A stretch of DNA of 60,000 bases from Membranipora membranacea (taxonomy: Eukaryota; Bryozoa; Gymnolaemata; Cheilostomatida; Membraniporidae), in NCBI GenBank assembly GCA_914767715.1, contig OU612070.1, positions 8,823,501 through 8,883,500 on the forward strand. The letters run 5' to 3'. The position numbers and the translations under genes were made by a program. Positions within the stretch are counted from its first letter, which is position 1. The number at the start of each line of letters is the position of its first letter. This document shows positions 11,452 to 25,900 of this stretch, in pieces. The notes under the pieces are model-generated. The model saw nothing but the letters and a program-made list of their open reading frames with translations. It made no database searches and was not told the origin of the DNA.

Positions 11452-11640
11452 TTTAAGTGCTTAAACTGTGTCGGGACAGCTTGTAGTAGCATTTCATTAT
11501 CAACCACTTTCCCACCTAGCTATCCTGTCACATACACTACTTGATCATACATTCTGTTTAACCACTTTAATTTTTATCAATTCAGTGTTATCTCAGATAT
11601 GGAAAAAATACCCTGAGTTCCATTATCAACCACAACCCAA
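11452..11640. mobile_element. Hairpin MITE, TAAGTGCTCA family, broken copy
   Basis: The left arm (AGTTTAAGTGCTTAAAC, then TTTCATTATCAACCACTTTC) matches the element at 10383. Instead of a complementary arm, a second partial inner block (CATTATCAACCACAACCCAA) appears near 11620, so the element is rearranged or truncated. Confidence 0.5.
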
Positions 11641-12092
11641 AGATTGGGCTGTGATTGACATCTGTTTAATTATTTGCATATCTGCGATGACTTGGTGCAC
11701 TCAACTTTAGATTCAAAGATGGAGCGAGCCGCACCACTTTAGAATAAACCGCCATGAAAACAATTTTACAGAACAGATCAATTTTAGAGTGTGGCACCGA
11801 GCACGACTTCCAGCTGCAGCATATTACACAGGCTCATATTCCATGGTTGTTATTTGGGAAGTGAGGATAAGTGGAAGGTACATTGTACTCATGTTTTGGA
11901 TTCTTATATAACAGAGATATTATCTCAACTAATTTAAATTACGATGTGCCCACACTCATACCCTTGCCAACTTCCTACTAGCGATCCATGAAAGGAAGTA
12001 GACCCCTATATTTTATCAGATAATTATACGTTCACTGCCATTCTAGATTTTCAAAGACCCCTCACCTAAATTAATTGAGGTTTACATAATTT

Positions 12093-12980
<888 letters not shown>

Positions 12981-12989
12981 TACATTCAC

Positions 12990-15900
12990 ATCTATCACGG
13001 CCTTTCTATTGGGCATGGGTTGGCAATTTGAAGACAGTGGGAAGAATAATCTACATCAGTCATGTAAGCGATGATGGATAGCCAACAAACAGAAACATGA
13101 TTTATGAGCCTACATTAGACCAAGTTTGGTCAATTTGCCTGCTTTCAGAGTTGCTCCCGATCCACTGGAGCAACTGGAGTGCAGGCAATTGGAGGATCAA
13201 CCTTGATCTAGGCGTACATGGACATGCAACATTCAGGAATGGAAGAAAAGCAAACAATAATTTACTGTTTTGTTGCAAATCTTTGTTTGGTTTGACACAG
13301 AGGCAGAAGGCTAAATATGGTCCTGTCTCATGTAGACACTAAAAAACGTTATTAGCTTGATCAACCACTCAAACTTAGCATTTTTTTTCTATTCCCGATT
13401 TAAAGTATCATGGAACTCGGTAAAATATTCGGAAGGCATCAGTATTACTTGATGGAGATTTGTGGTTACCAGGATGACGTAAAACCTCAGCATGATTCTC
13501 GACCAGTGTTCATCATGATCGCAAAGCCCCTCGACAGGGTCAAACGAATATGTGACTGAGGCTATGGCCTTGAAACATGGCTCAGTAGCAATTTACTCCC
13601 TCTAAGTAAGTTATATTTAAGGACATAATTATCTTTATGGAATCAGCTAATGGTTAAATCTAATTTCTAATTGAATATTTCAAAGCTAAAATAATTAATG
13701 GTTTAGATCCATACATTTACACAAATGAGTAGAACAGATCCATCTTATTCCAAGCTAGGTTCACATTCGTTGGTATAAAAGCCACCCATTTTGTCCAAGA
13801 TGTTTATAAGTGCATAAAAACTAGTGATAGACAGCCACCATCACAGAAACATTGAGGTAAGTCTGCTATAACATGGTTAGGTGTTTGATGTGGTGTAAGT
13901 CATGTTGAGGTACGAAATTTCGATGGTAAATTATGGTCCCATTAAACTGAACAATGAGTTTGTTAATTCTATATGTCTTCAAACTTTGAAACTTTAAATT
14001 ATAAAATCCAAATTAATTAGTTCTACTATTTAATTTTGATATTTAAACTTCATACTTGGAACAATTGCTTGGAACTGGCATTTCCAACCGCTGCTATTTA
14101 GTAGCAGTTGGAAAAAAGTTATGCCTCGTGCATCAAACTCTTAGCTACTGAGATTAACAAAAATCAAAACAAATAGTTGAAGCACAGAGAAAGGTTGATG
14201 TGATGCTACAAGGTGACCTAAAATATGTATGTATTAGGATTATTATACATCAAGGTTATACAAGGTGATAATTAATAAGGAAATTCAAATTGCAAACATT
14301 TTACAAATTATCGGAAGTGGGTAGGCTGCAACACATTTAAAAAAAATTAAGATCAATTTGGCATGCTGTCGAGGGTTGGCTTCCATTGGTATATAAAATA
14401 CTGAAATTACATTGTGAACATTTAACATGCATATCATAAGAGATTTGGAAGGATGAGTTGCTATTCTGGCTTTGAAAATGTTGAGCTCAATGATCAAATT
14501 AAAGCTCATTGATAAAGCAATGAACTCCCTCTTCAGAAGAGGGAGTTCATTGGATAAAGGGTGAATCCATAAAGTTATTTTAGATATAATAACTTTATGG
14601 GTGAATTGCTCATCATACACAAGATATAGATGTACAAAAGAAGTGTAGGAATACAATAGTTTTGATTGCCAATTGCTATCGATAGAGTACAATGTTACAA
14701 TGTGCGCAGGTGTATCGCAAAATATTTCGGTGATCTCATGACTAATTGGGGGGGGGGGGGGGGGGGGAGGATGGAGGGGGAGTTACTGGTGCCTCTATAA
14801 TCAGCGCTCAAACTAAACCAAAGTACCGCTTTGTTGCGCTATATCCTATTGTTTTTAGTGTCACTATAAGCTGGCAAGTGTATGATTTTGATCTCTCCTT
14901 AAACTTTGGACAAGAAAACTTGCTAAAGTAAGAGCGTGTCTCACATTTCCCGTATAATCATAGTTTAGCCACAAAATTTTACATATCTCAAGATGCAAAG
15001 CCATAACAATAATCGCTTCGATAAAAATCTAGACAATCTCCTGCTGTTCATCATCCTGATAATAAATATGACTGACATCTTTCTGAATTTCTATATTGTG
15101 GCTAGAAAATTTTGTCCTAATTTAGGGAAAATTTGGGTTATTATTTGTTACGGTTGTGACAACCAAGTTCTGTAAGTTGGTAAGAATAATGATAGAAATG
15201 ACAGTACAAGACCAAAATGTTATAATAAATTGAAAATTTTAGTTCCTGCATTATTGGGATCGCATTAAATGAGGGGTCAGAAATAGCCCTATTACTATTG
15301 CAAATATAAATTTTAGACTCGAAGGCAGAAGGCCTAAAACATAAAGGTTTACTAAAATGTCACTCCTCCAGTTAGTGTCATGCCTCCTCTATATGGTGAA
15401 AGCATAAACTAATCAAATACCTCAATAACAAGGCACAGTTGAAATCTCCCAAATATTTGACGTTGTGTCGCAATGACCTCTGAAAATTCATCTTGGGGCA
15501 AACAGGGCCCCTTTTAAATTGAGCCCTCTATTTGATCACCAATACAATATTAAAACGTTTTAAAAGGCGATATATTACGTTAACAAGTTTGGTTATAAAA
15601 AATGTGTTCAGTCCAGTCCATTCAAAGCGAAAGAGCTACCCTAAAAACAATATTTAATTGAAAAAACCATCAATCAGCACTTGATCTGAGTATAAAAAGT
15701 GATATGTCATAAGTCATTGCCATCATCATCTTTGAAGCGGAGAGAGTTATCCTATGTTTAGTATAGGATCTGGGAGTTGGGACCTATTGTACTCATGCCA
15801 CACCCTATACCCATGCCCTCTGGAAACCCGGCTACTCTTTATAACAGAGAAGCAGAGGGGGTTCTTTTTTACTGCGTGTTGGGTGTGCAAACACGCTGTG

Positions 15901-16133
15901 AACCTCCAGTACTTTTAGTTCGTTCCTCGAGGACCTGGCTACAATTTGTTTTCCGTCGTCAGTTATCAAGCAAAGAAGTTATCCGGACATATAGACAAGA
16001 GAGAACAACTACTGCTAAAACAATTTGAGCTTAATACAGTGGCCAGTTCAAATTTCATAAAATATGTACCTTATATGTGATGGTTTCACCCAGAGCTGTG
16101 CTCTGTATATAGGTGATGTAATAATTTGGGCTT
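12990..16133. other. Non-coding region with scattered hairpins and a G-tract
   Basis: This region contains a hAT-like MITE at 13116-13211, a short hairpin around GAACTCCCTCTTC/GAAGAGGGAGTTC at 14517-14552 and a run of about 20 G at 14747-14767. No exon was supported. The minus-strand frame at 14285-14692 and the plus-strand frame at 15777-16028 have no domain or splice evidence; the latter is basic and could be an unrecognised terminal exon, but I would not rely on it. Confidence 0.4.
13116..13211. mobile_element. hAT-like MITE (TAGATCAAGTTT family), short copy
   Basis: Ends are TAGACCAAGTTTGGTC and its inverted counterpart …CTTGATCTAG. Inner arms read TTTGCCTGC…GTTGCTCC and GGAGCAAC…GCAGGCAA. 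Flanks GCCTACAT and GCGTACAT differ at one base and may be an 8-bp target duplication. Related copies are at 23199, 38654, 55090, 56757 and 57384. Confidence 0.7.
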
Positions 16134-17821
16134 TAAAACTCTTGTAGAATGCAATGCATGCATAACCATTTTAATTGATACTATACATACAAGTAAATTA
16201 GGGCGTCCACTAAAAGTAAAACCTTTGCGTGACAATTGATGGGTTGACTTGACATTGGCTGCAGTTTTCAGTCAATGGTAATTGTCAGTTTAACTTATTC
16301 AAAGACTTATAGAAACTTAACTTATAGAAAGAAAAGATAGTAGTGTGATAGTATAATTATACTCTGATTTCCCTATTAAAGATGGGTGAAATGAAGCTGT
16401 ATTGGTAGAGTTTCGACAGGTCTATGAACTTTGTACATTATCAGACACGACAGACATTGAATGTGTACTACCCACACATGACCTTCAGTCTTCAATCATT
16501 AGATTATAGACGGAGAATCCTTTCACACCCAATTTGTGTAGTTCTCCATCTATGACCAGGACATGCTACAATTCTATCTCTGTTTACAAGCTCTGCCCAT
16601 GTTTTCACACCAGCCCTTACAGGCAAGTCCATCTTTATTTTTATCAACATTAGAGTTTTTTCATGTCTGTTTGACATTAAGACCCACTTCCATATCCATT
16701 TCAAAACGAGATTGCTCCCCTGCTTTTCCACTCTACAATCAGGAGAACGTTATACAAAACATGAAGCTATCAAAACAAATTGTCGTATTGTTGAGAGAAA
16801 GATCACATCATAAAAAATGAAGATCTGATCCAGTAACACAGCACCAGAAAAAACCATTTAGATAAACATTCACCATTATAAAATTATTGCAGAGGGTCAA
16901 TCGTTGACAAGAGTCGTTGACAAGAGTCAATCGTTGACAAGCCTAAAAATAAAGGTCAACCATCTATTATTACAACAAAATAGATTTATAAATAAACCAA
17001 ATTGCTGTGAGCAGTTTTGTGAGTAACATCTAACTCCACAGTACCTGAGTGGGTTTGTGAGGATATATGGCTGTAAGAAGTGTTGTGTGCAAAGTAGAAA
17101 GAGTACTGATATTTTGTGATATTTGTGATATTTGGTGATATTGTTTCTTTTTCTTTGATTTTAGATGGCTACGTTTTTTTCCTTCTTGCGTTTGGTGGAA
17201 ATAGTCGTGCTATTGATTTCAGCTTCTAAGTTTCTTGTCTGTTTTGCAAGTAAGAATAATTATCAGAGCTTCATAATAAATATAAGGCTGTTGCTTGGTG
17301 CCATCATGCATGGTATTGCCTTCTCTTGTACAAAGAAATGGCTATGCCACTAACTTCAGTCTTGCTGAACCATTTTCAATCGTAAAACTGTCGACTTCAA
17401 TAAATTGTATTTGCTGCGTGTATTAAAGCACCTTAAGGAGATAAGTTTTAAGCCATGTTATCTCCGTATATCAACTCCAGTTGTTTCCCCGATAGTATTA
17501 TATGTGATAGGAGGGGCTTCACAGTGTTGGTGTGTTTGCACTATGACCATTGCCATTGGATCACAATTTGCAATCATAAGACCTTGTTCTCCGCTACGCT
17601 TGTATGGGTTCTACTAAATCAACAGCAGAATTTATGTTCTCTCATTTTTTCACAGATGGACCGACTTGCACCTGCACTGAGAACGATAACATTTACACAC
17701 CAGACTATGATAACTGCTGTGAGAAATTCTTCCAGCACACCGACCCGGATAACAAGAACCAGTTTGGAGTAATTTCGTGTCCTGCTGGCCTTATATACGA
17801 CGTCAATACATGTGTCTGTAA

Positions 17822-17823
<2 letters not shown>
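16134..17823. repeat. Segment B, first copy of the 1,690-bp duplication
   Basis: Identical, as far as I can see, to 18295-19984 (offset 2,161). It contains the first exon and most of the second exon of the pentraxin gene plus about 1 kb upstream. The copy stops inside exon 2 at 17823, where segment A begins. The breakpoints share microhomology (CT at the left junction, TAA at the right). Confidence 0.95.

Positions 17824-17843
<20 letters not shown>
17165..17843 (+). pseudogene. Broken 5' copy of the pentraxin-type gene (exons 1 and 2)
   Basis: Exon 1 (17165-17249) encodes the same signal peptide as 19326-19410. Exon 2 starts at 17656 but is cut by the inserted segment A after the codon for N in CVCN; reading on gives six foreign residues (FHANLT) and a stop at 17841-17843. 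The copy lacks the exon-2 donor. A transcript starting here could still give the intact protein by joining this exon 1 to the exon 2 at 19817, or a secreted truncated cysteine-rich peptide. Whether it is expressed cannot be told from sequence. Confidence 0.8.
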
Positions 17844-18294
<451 letters not shown>

Positions 18295-18297
<3 letters not shown>

Positions 18298-19984
18298 AAC
18301 TCTTGTAGAATGCAATGCATGCATAACCATTTTAATTGATACTATACATACAAGTAAATTAGGGCGTCCACTAAAAGTAAAACCTTTGCGTGACAATTGA
18401 TGGGTTGACTTGACATTGGCTGCAGTTTTCAGTCAATGGTAATTGTCAGTTTAACTTATTCAAAGACTTATAGAAACTTAACTTATAGAAAGAAAAGATA
18501 GTAGTGTGATAGTATAATTATACTCTGATTTCCCTATTAAAGATGGGTGAAATGAAGCTGTATTGGTAGAGTTTCGACAGGTCTATGAACTTTGTACATT
18601 ATCAGACACGACAGACATTGAATGTGTACTACCCACACATGACCTTCAGTCTTCAATCATTAGATTATAGACGGAGAATCCTTTCACACCCAATTTGTGT
18701 AGTTCTCCATCTATGACCAGGACATGCTACAATTCTATCTCTGTTTACAAGCTCTGCCCATGTTTTCACACCAGCCCTTACAGGCAAGTCCATCTTTATT
18801 TTTATCAACATTAGAGTTTTTTCATGTCTGTTTGACATTAAGACCCACTTCCATATCCATTTCAAAACGAGATTGCTCCCCTGCTTTTCCACTCTACAAT
18901 CAGGAGAACGTTATACAAAACATGAAGCTATCAAAACAAATTGTCGTATTGTTGAGAGAAAGATCACATCATAAAAAATGAAGATCTGATCCAGTAACAC
19001 AGCACCAGAAAAAACCATTTAGATAAACATTCACCATTATAAAATTATTGCAGAGGGTCAATCGTTGACAAGAGTCGTTGACAAGAGTCAATCGTTGACA
19101 AGCCTAAAAATAAAGGTCAACCATCTATTATTACAACAAAATAGATTTATAAATAAACCAAATTGCTGTGAGCAGTTTTGTGAGTAACATCTAACTCCAC
19201 AGTACCTGAGTGGGTTTGTGAGGATATATGGCTGTAAGAAGTGTTGTGTGCAAAGTAGAAAGAGTACTGATATTTTGTGATATTTGTGATATTTGGTGAT
19301 ATTGTTTCTTTTTCTTTGATTTTAGATGGCTACGTTTTTTTCCTTCTTGCGTTTGGTGGAAATAGTCGTGCTATTGATTTCAGCTTCTAAGTTTCTTGTC
19401 TGTTTTGCAAGTAAGAATAATTATCAGAGCTTCATAATAAATATAAGGCTGTTGCTTGGTGCCATCATGCATGGTATTGCCTTCTCTTGTACAAAGAAAT
19501 GGCTATGCCACTAACTTCAGTCTTGCTGAACCATTTTCAATCGTAAAACTGTCGACTTCAATAAATTGTATTTGCTGCGTGTATTAAAGCACCTTAAGGA
19601 GATAAGTTTTAAGCCATGTTATCTCCGTATATCAACTCCAGTTGTTTCCCCGATAGTATTATATGTGATAGGAGGGGCTTCACAGTGTTGGTGTGTTTGC
19701 ACTATGACCATTGCCATTGGATCACAATTTGCAATCATAAGACCTTGTTCTCCGCTACGCTTGTATGGGTTCTACTAAATCAACAGCAGAATTTATGTTC
19801 TCTCATTTTTTCACAGATGGACCGACTTGCACCTGCACTGAGAACGATAACATTTACACACCAGACTATGATAACTGCTGTGAGAAATTCTTCCAGCACA
19901 CCGACCCGGATAACAAGAACCAGTTTGGAGTAATTTCGTGTCCTGCTGGCCTTATATACGACGTCAATACATGTGTCTGTAACT
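18295..19984. repeat. Segment B, second copy of the 1,690-bp duplication
   Basis: Second copy of 16134-17823. It is continuous with the rest of exon 2 (19817-20020) and the downstream gene, so this is the copy that joins the functional gene. Confidence 0.95.
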
Positions 19985-22900
19985 GGCCGTATGCTGCCAC
20001 GTGCTCATCCTCCTGTAATGGTTGGTATAATGGTGAATTATTGAGAAGCCTTTTGATCCACAGACTCTAATTGTGGAGCACCGATATCTGTTCACTTTGT
20101 CTAAGATTATTTCCCATTAATGCTGTTGTTACTAGGTTTGGGGCTGCAGTTTTGAGCTGTAAAATTGTTCAATCCATTAAATGATTGCTCACTATTATGG
20201 GCATGGTCAGAAATGAAATCCCAAATCGGTCCGAGGAGTTGTCATTATATGATAACCCCTCGGCCAAACTGTGGAATATCATATTATTTATTATCATATA
20301 GTCTTATATTGTTGTGACAAACTTGGTGGCATCACCTCACCTTGTCAGGTTCTGTTCCCTCGGTAAGAAGCAACCATGTAACACTACCGGAAATACATCC
20401 GAAGATGATTAGCGCTTATGCCTTTGCTCAACCAGAGGAGGTAATCTTACAGTATAAAAAAAACGCAACATAGTATGATAATACGAAAAAGAGCACATAA
20501 AACATGCACAACCATAATACAATAATAATATGATTAAATAATAAAATTAGAAAAATATTATCATATACAAACAAAATTTTAGTGGTAACAGCAACATGGA
20601 GAAAGCAGGAGAAGGACATTGCCAACTACATTAAACAGGACAGCCTGCCTGAGCTGAGTGCGCTAACTCTGTGCTTCAGATTCAAACCTCTCGTTATCGG
20701 GAATACTGACGCTCAAGGGAATAAATATGTGATCAGCATCTCAGACCCAGGTAGGGCACACTGTCAGACCCGATCATCATCAGTGTATTTGATGGTAAAA
20801 TTTCTAAACGCTACGTCTCGACTATGATCTACTCCAAATCAATGCTCAAATTTAAGCATCACACCACCATTTTAACCAAGTCATGAAAAAAAAAACCAAT
20901 TTATGAAGACTTTTTTTAGACAGTAGCATCATTCTAAACCACATGATTTTGACCAGGTTTCTTGCAATGAATTTGACTCGAATTTTCATTAAAGAACAAC
21001 CTCTCAATACTATATTTTTGATAAAGTGAAAAAGAACATCAAATCAATTTTGAATTGAGTTATTCATTTTCACTAGCTTGCAGCTTTCCAACAGTACATT
21101 ATAATATAATCACTGAGTGAGAGCATTTCTTTACTCTGTGTTTATGTCCATCCGATTGACTATAGACCAGCCATTAGCCATTATAAAAGGGTTGGGTTCA
21201 CTTATCAATTCATCATTACTTCATATTTACTTTTGGTTCCATGATCTCCAGGAGGGAGGAGGTAAGAGACGGAATGGCTCAGACTAAAACTCACTAAGCA
21301 TGACAGCAAGTTCTTTCTGCTTCAACCTCCCTGTTGAGATAATTGGTTTCTGAACAATGATTGTGACATTTCCAATTATCACAGGACAACACTCCCAGTT
21401 ATAGCTTGAACGCCAGCAATCATTGTTCATCATTAAATCAGGATTCAATTAGCTGTGGCCATGTACTATATTATAAGTCTGTCCCTCCCAGGAAGTTAGC
21501 ATACAATGCTGCAGATCGGGAGGCCCAAGTTCATGGAATTCAATGAATATATTGAGGTTGAGCCAAGAGGTGACAACCCAGCTCAATATAGGTGACCTCA
21601 AAATCCACATAGACCCATGGTGCATGTTATATGTTGAACGACATTCAATATTCAAGGTAAAACTAAGCGATGGAATCTTGGAGTAAGAACAAATCCTTCT
21701 CTTGCCTTTGGACTGTCTCCAAACAGTTACTTTACTGACGGAGTAGACAATGCCGAGGAGAACGATTTGTGGAGACAGGAGCATAAGCATTGCTTTGTCT
21801 GGGAAGAGAACGGCCCATTTAAGGTAATCGTATATCATAGCTATTCAAGACAGCTGTGAGAGGTTTGTTCTATTGATCTATAACTGTGTCTACCAACTTT
21901 TCAAGAACTATTTGATTCAAACTGTGCTACCCACTAGCACTATCAGATGCATTTTTGAGCTGTGAGAAACATGTGAAGCAGTACCTACGCACGAAAGATT
22001 TTCCCCTTAGGATATATATCATAAGTAGTTGTTTTGTCTTCCTATGCCTGCAAGATTAAAATGGTTCGTTCTAGTGAACTTTGGATTAACCTGGACGTTA
22101 TTTGATAAAGTTTACCCACCCCCCACCCCCACGAATCATGTGAAGTCACTGTTCTATTCCATGCACACATTTATCAATTCTAGTGGTTTGTTGATAATGA
22201 TGCTGGGCAGCCCGGTCAACTGGTCATGTTTAGAACTGTGAACCCAAATCAAGTGGACACAATCCAAGCAGGAGGAACTATTATACCGCTCCAGGAACAA
22301 GACATACTTGGTAAGTATACAAGCGGTCTTTATAAGGAGTTGAAGGTGGGTCAGTTGTTTATAGAGCGACTGGTCCTTCTGCATACAAGTGCTAAAGGTC
22401 ACTTCTCAGCCCATAGGGAAAAATCAAAGTGTCAATGCCAATGGCTGATTAGTTCTAATTTTCAGTTTTTGCCGCATGCTGCACACACCGTTCAGGAAGT
22501 CTTCTATGGCCTCACACATCTAAGATGCATTCTATTTTTCTAGGACAGATCACACAGTATTCTCATTACAAGGATTTAGGGCACTTTGTGTCCCTCTTGA
22601 GGGGCAGCCCAATTTTCTGCTTGGCGTTAAAGGCTGTGCTCGGTGGGGTTTGGTTGGCCCTCGGTCTGCTGGGACCTGCCTACAAACAGAGAGCAATATT
22701 GTGCAGAAGTTAAAGCCTTACCTTTAACATCTTATATCTCACCAACCATACTTCGGGATGTGCCGTGTGATGAGGCCTCCTAATTTAATCAACTGTTCCT
22801 TATTTCACTATGTCCACCATATGAGTCTATACTCTTTCACAACGAAATGGTACATGTTTTAGGCGGAGGATTGAATGCTAATCAGATAATACCCGGCTGG

Positions 22901-25900
22901 ATAGCACAGCTGAATGTGTATGATACAGCCCTCGACGATGCAGATATCACTAAGATGAGAATGTTCTGCAATGATAAGGGTAATGTGGTGAATGAGGATA
23001 CTATTACTGTAGTCGGCACTATGGACACTGATACTGAGGATTTCGAATGTTTAGGTTGCTGAAAGATATGAAAGAAATTATAACTTTTTACCTCTTATTC
23101 ACCTTCCACCTTCAACTTTTACACATACTATGAAGAGAAATAGTGAGCAATGAATATAATGTTTTTTGATTGCAATTTATATTTCACTTGGGTCATCCTA
23201 GACCAAGTTTGGTCCGTTTGCCTGCATTCCGAGTTGCTCCCAATCCACTAGTCACGCCGCAGTGGCGTGACCAGTGGAAGAGAGCAACTGGAATGCAGGC
23301 AATTGGATTAAACTTGATCTAGGTCATCCAATTTCGGAGTCTATCCGATTATTAGGCAAAGTGAGTGTTAGTCTAAGTGCTCAGACTCCAAGGCGCAGGG
23401 AGTTACTTGCGCACACTATCAAACTCCTCTCCTCTCCCCCTGGGGAGAGGAGAGGAGTTTGATAGTGTGCGCAAGTAACTCCCTGCGCCTTGGAGTCTGA
23501 GCACTTAGACTAAGTGAGTGTATATGTTGAAACAAATAGATTCAACTTTGTTTGGCTTTTATAATCAAAGAACTTCATCCATTTATTGAACTTCCCAAAT
23601 CAGTGATTATAGTAATGCCATCATATATGCAATCTGAAAATTTTGTCAATCAAATAATATGTTTTTTCAACCAGCATATAAATTGTAATTTAGATGAGAG
23701 GACCTAAACAAGATATGAAACCACGCACTCTTATTTTCTGTTGATGTTGACCGTATTATGCTGAATCGTTTAATTGTAACCTGTGACCTACTATGATATC
23801 ACAAGTACAATTAGCCAGTACAAAAAGAGAGACTCCTGCATGGTCATCATATTAATCAGACTCTGCAAAGAGTGTTAACAAAAAAGTATTAGTGTCTGTG
23901 TTGAAATCATGACTCAAATAATTAGAAAGTCATCTCCAACTACATTAAAAGTAGATAACTACTTGAATATAGTCGGACCTCAATTCGTCCAAAGAAGTAC
24001 ATGATGCAAAACAAACCATTTATATCAACATGGTATTGAAATGTGAATGGGATGTTTTTTTGGATCTGCTATTATATGGTTGCGCTGTGAACCGTGCTGT
24101 TTTATTGTTGTTACAATTGCAAACAAAATTTCCCTGTTAATATTTGCAACCCCCTACTGATACTGCTCAATCCCTCCCCAAATAGTATCCCCTCTTGCAG
24201 CTCGAGACTCAGTAGCTAGCACCTCTGTTCATAAAATTAAAGTTGTGTAGAGATTAGCCTATTAATTGACCAGTGGCATCAGACAGACTGATTGACTATC
24301 CAGCATCACCGGTCTGCTCCAAAAGCCAGGCTCTACACCCCTCTTACATTGACATGGTGAAATGCGTCTGAAAACCTTCATCAGCTAACACAAATACAAA
24401 GGTGAAAGCAGGTTTCATATCTTCACAAAATGGTATTGGATAGTTCACATCATAAATGAACTAGAGGTATATAATTTCAATTCAGGTGTGCAGGTTAAAT
24501 CTAGCAACATTTTTCTGAGGTTTCATTCTGAAAAGAAGCCTTTGTTTGTTATCCACATAATTGCAGGGGCCTTAAAAATTATGGTAATAATTGAGCACAG
24601 TTAGCTTTGTGGCTGGGTCACTTTTTGGTTTTATCTGTCAATCAGTCTAGTTGAAACAAGGCTGCCCACTTTATTCAACGGAGGGCAGAAAAATACTGGA
24701 TAAGTCTCTAATTGGAACCAAACTCAAGAAGCTGGAGGGTTTATATCTGAATAATGCATTGTATGTTTAATGTCGAGTTATGGTTGCATTATTCGGTGGA
24801 CTTTGCGTAGCCTTTCAATCTTGGAGTTGTATTCCTTATGTCAAAGAGAGGATAATGTGCAATATTGTCCTCAAAGTATACCTTCATACAATTTGACGAG
24901 GCTGATAACACGTCACAGCGTCTTTTTCCTACCTGCTGTTAGTCTCCACCAATTCGTACTTACGCAAAAACATATCATCTCTAATACTCTAATCCAGCAA
25001 TGTAAACTCACTGTTGTAGATACAAACCCAAGCTCTTCGAACCTAATGACACATATCTCGTAGAGATGGTCACATCTATATAGCCTAAGACCAGTTGGAA
25101 ATATCATAAAATTAATGTTGACTTTATATAGGTTTGAAGTCCATTTAACACCTTACAGACTACAGATGTGTCTGATATAAACCTCAGCTGGGGTGTCCAG
25201 AAGAAATGCAATGGATAACATTTGAGATCAGCTCTGTATTTCTGCAAGAATATAATAAGAGTTTTATGACCAACAAGATGTTTGACTCCCTCACTGGATC
25301 TTCCAAACAAACCAGTTCACTTTGCATTTATTATAAGTTTGAATATTCATTCCCTGGTCTTGCTGTTTAGTAAGAAACAGCAGATTGGGCTCCCCACGCA
25401 AGGCACCCTAAATCATCACACTGAGAATGTGATGAATCCTAGAAAACTAGAATGTATCTTAGATGTGAGGCCATTAGAGACCTCCTGAACTGGCTGTGCA
25501 GCAAGCTGCCAAAACTGAAACTGGCACTAATTAGCCATTAGCAGTGACACTTTTATCTTAGCCATAAGGCCGAGAAGCATAACTTAACAATTGGTAACAT
25601 GGGGATATATTTCTGGGAAACTGACATTGGAAGTGTGCAGTTCATTGATCACAAATTGTCATGAGAATAGTATGCATGATCAAGACCTCTGCTCTGGGTG
25701 GATTTCTTAAGTGGCCCCCTTACATCACAAAGATTTATGGATGCCTGTGCATTTTTGATTTGGCACAATTTCTCAGTCTTTCCCTCAGCGCATTCTTATT
25801 TTTCCCTTTTCACATTATTGTCTTTGAGGTATTTTTGTGCACTGAGTGCCACCTCGTTTCGTGACCAAAGCCAACCTGCTGCCTTTCACAAGCGCTCTCA

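Noticed and set aside
14285-14692. 135-codon minus-strand frame
   Set aside because: AT-rich, crosses a hairpin (14517-14552), no domain and no neighbouring exons. Length alone is not enough here.
15777-16028. 83-codon plus-strand frame, basic at its end
   Set aside because: Could be a terminal exon, but no acceptor, domain or poly(A) evidence convinced me.
21449-21838. 129-codon minus-strand frame
   Set aside because: Antisense to the pentraxin exon at 21727-21823, with no recognisable domain or splice signals on that strand.
24770-25490. Cluster of overlapping frames on both strands suggesting a transposon ORF
   Set aside because: No reverse transcriptase, transposase or integrase motif could be read on either strand.
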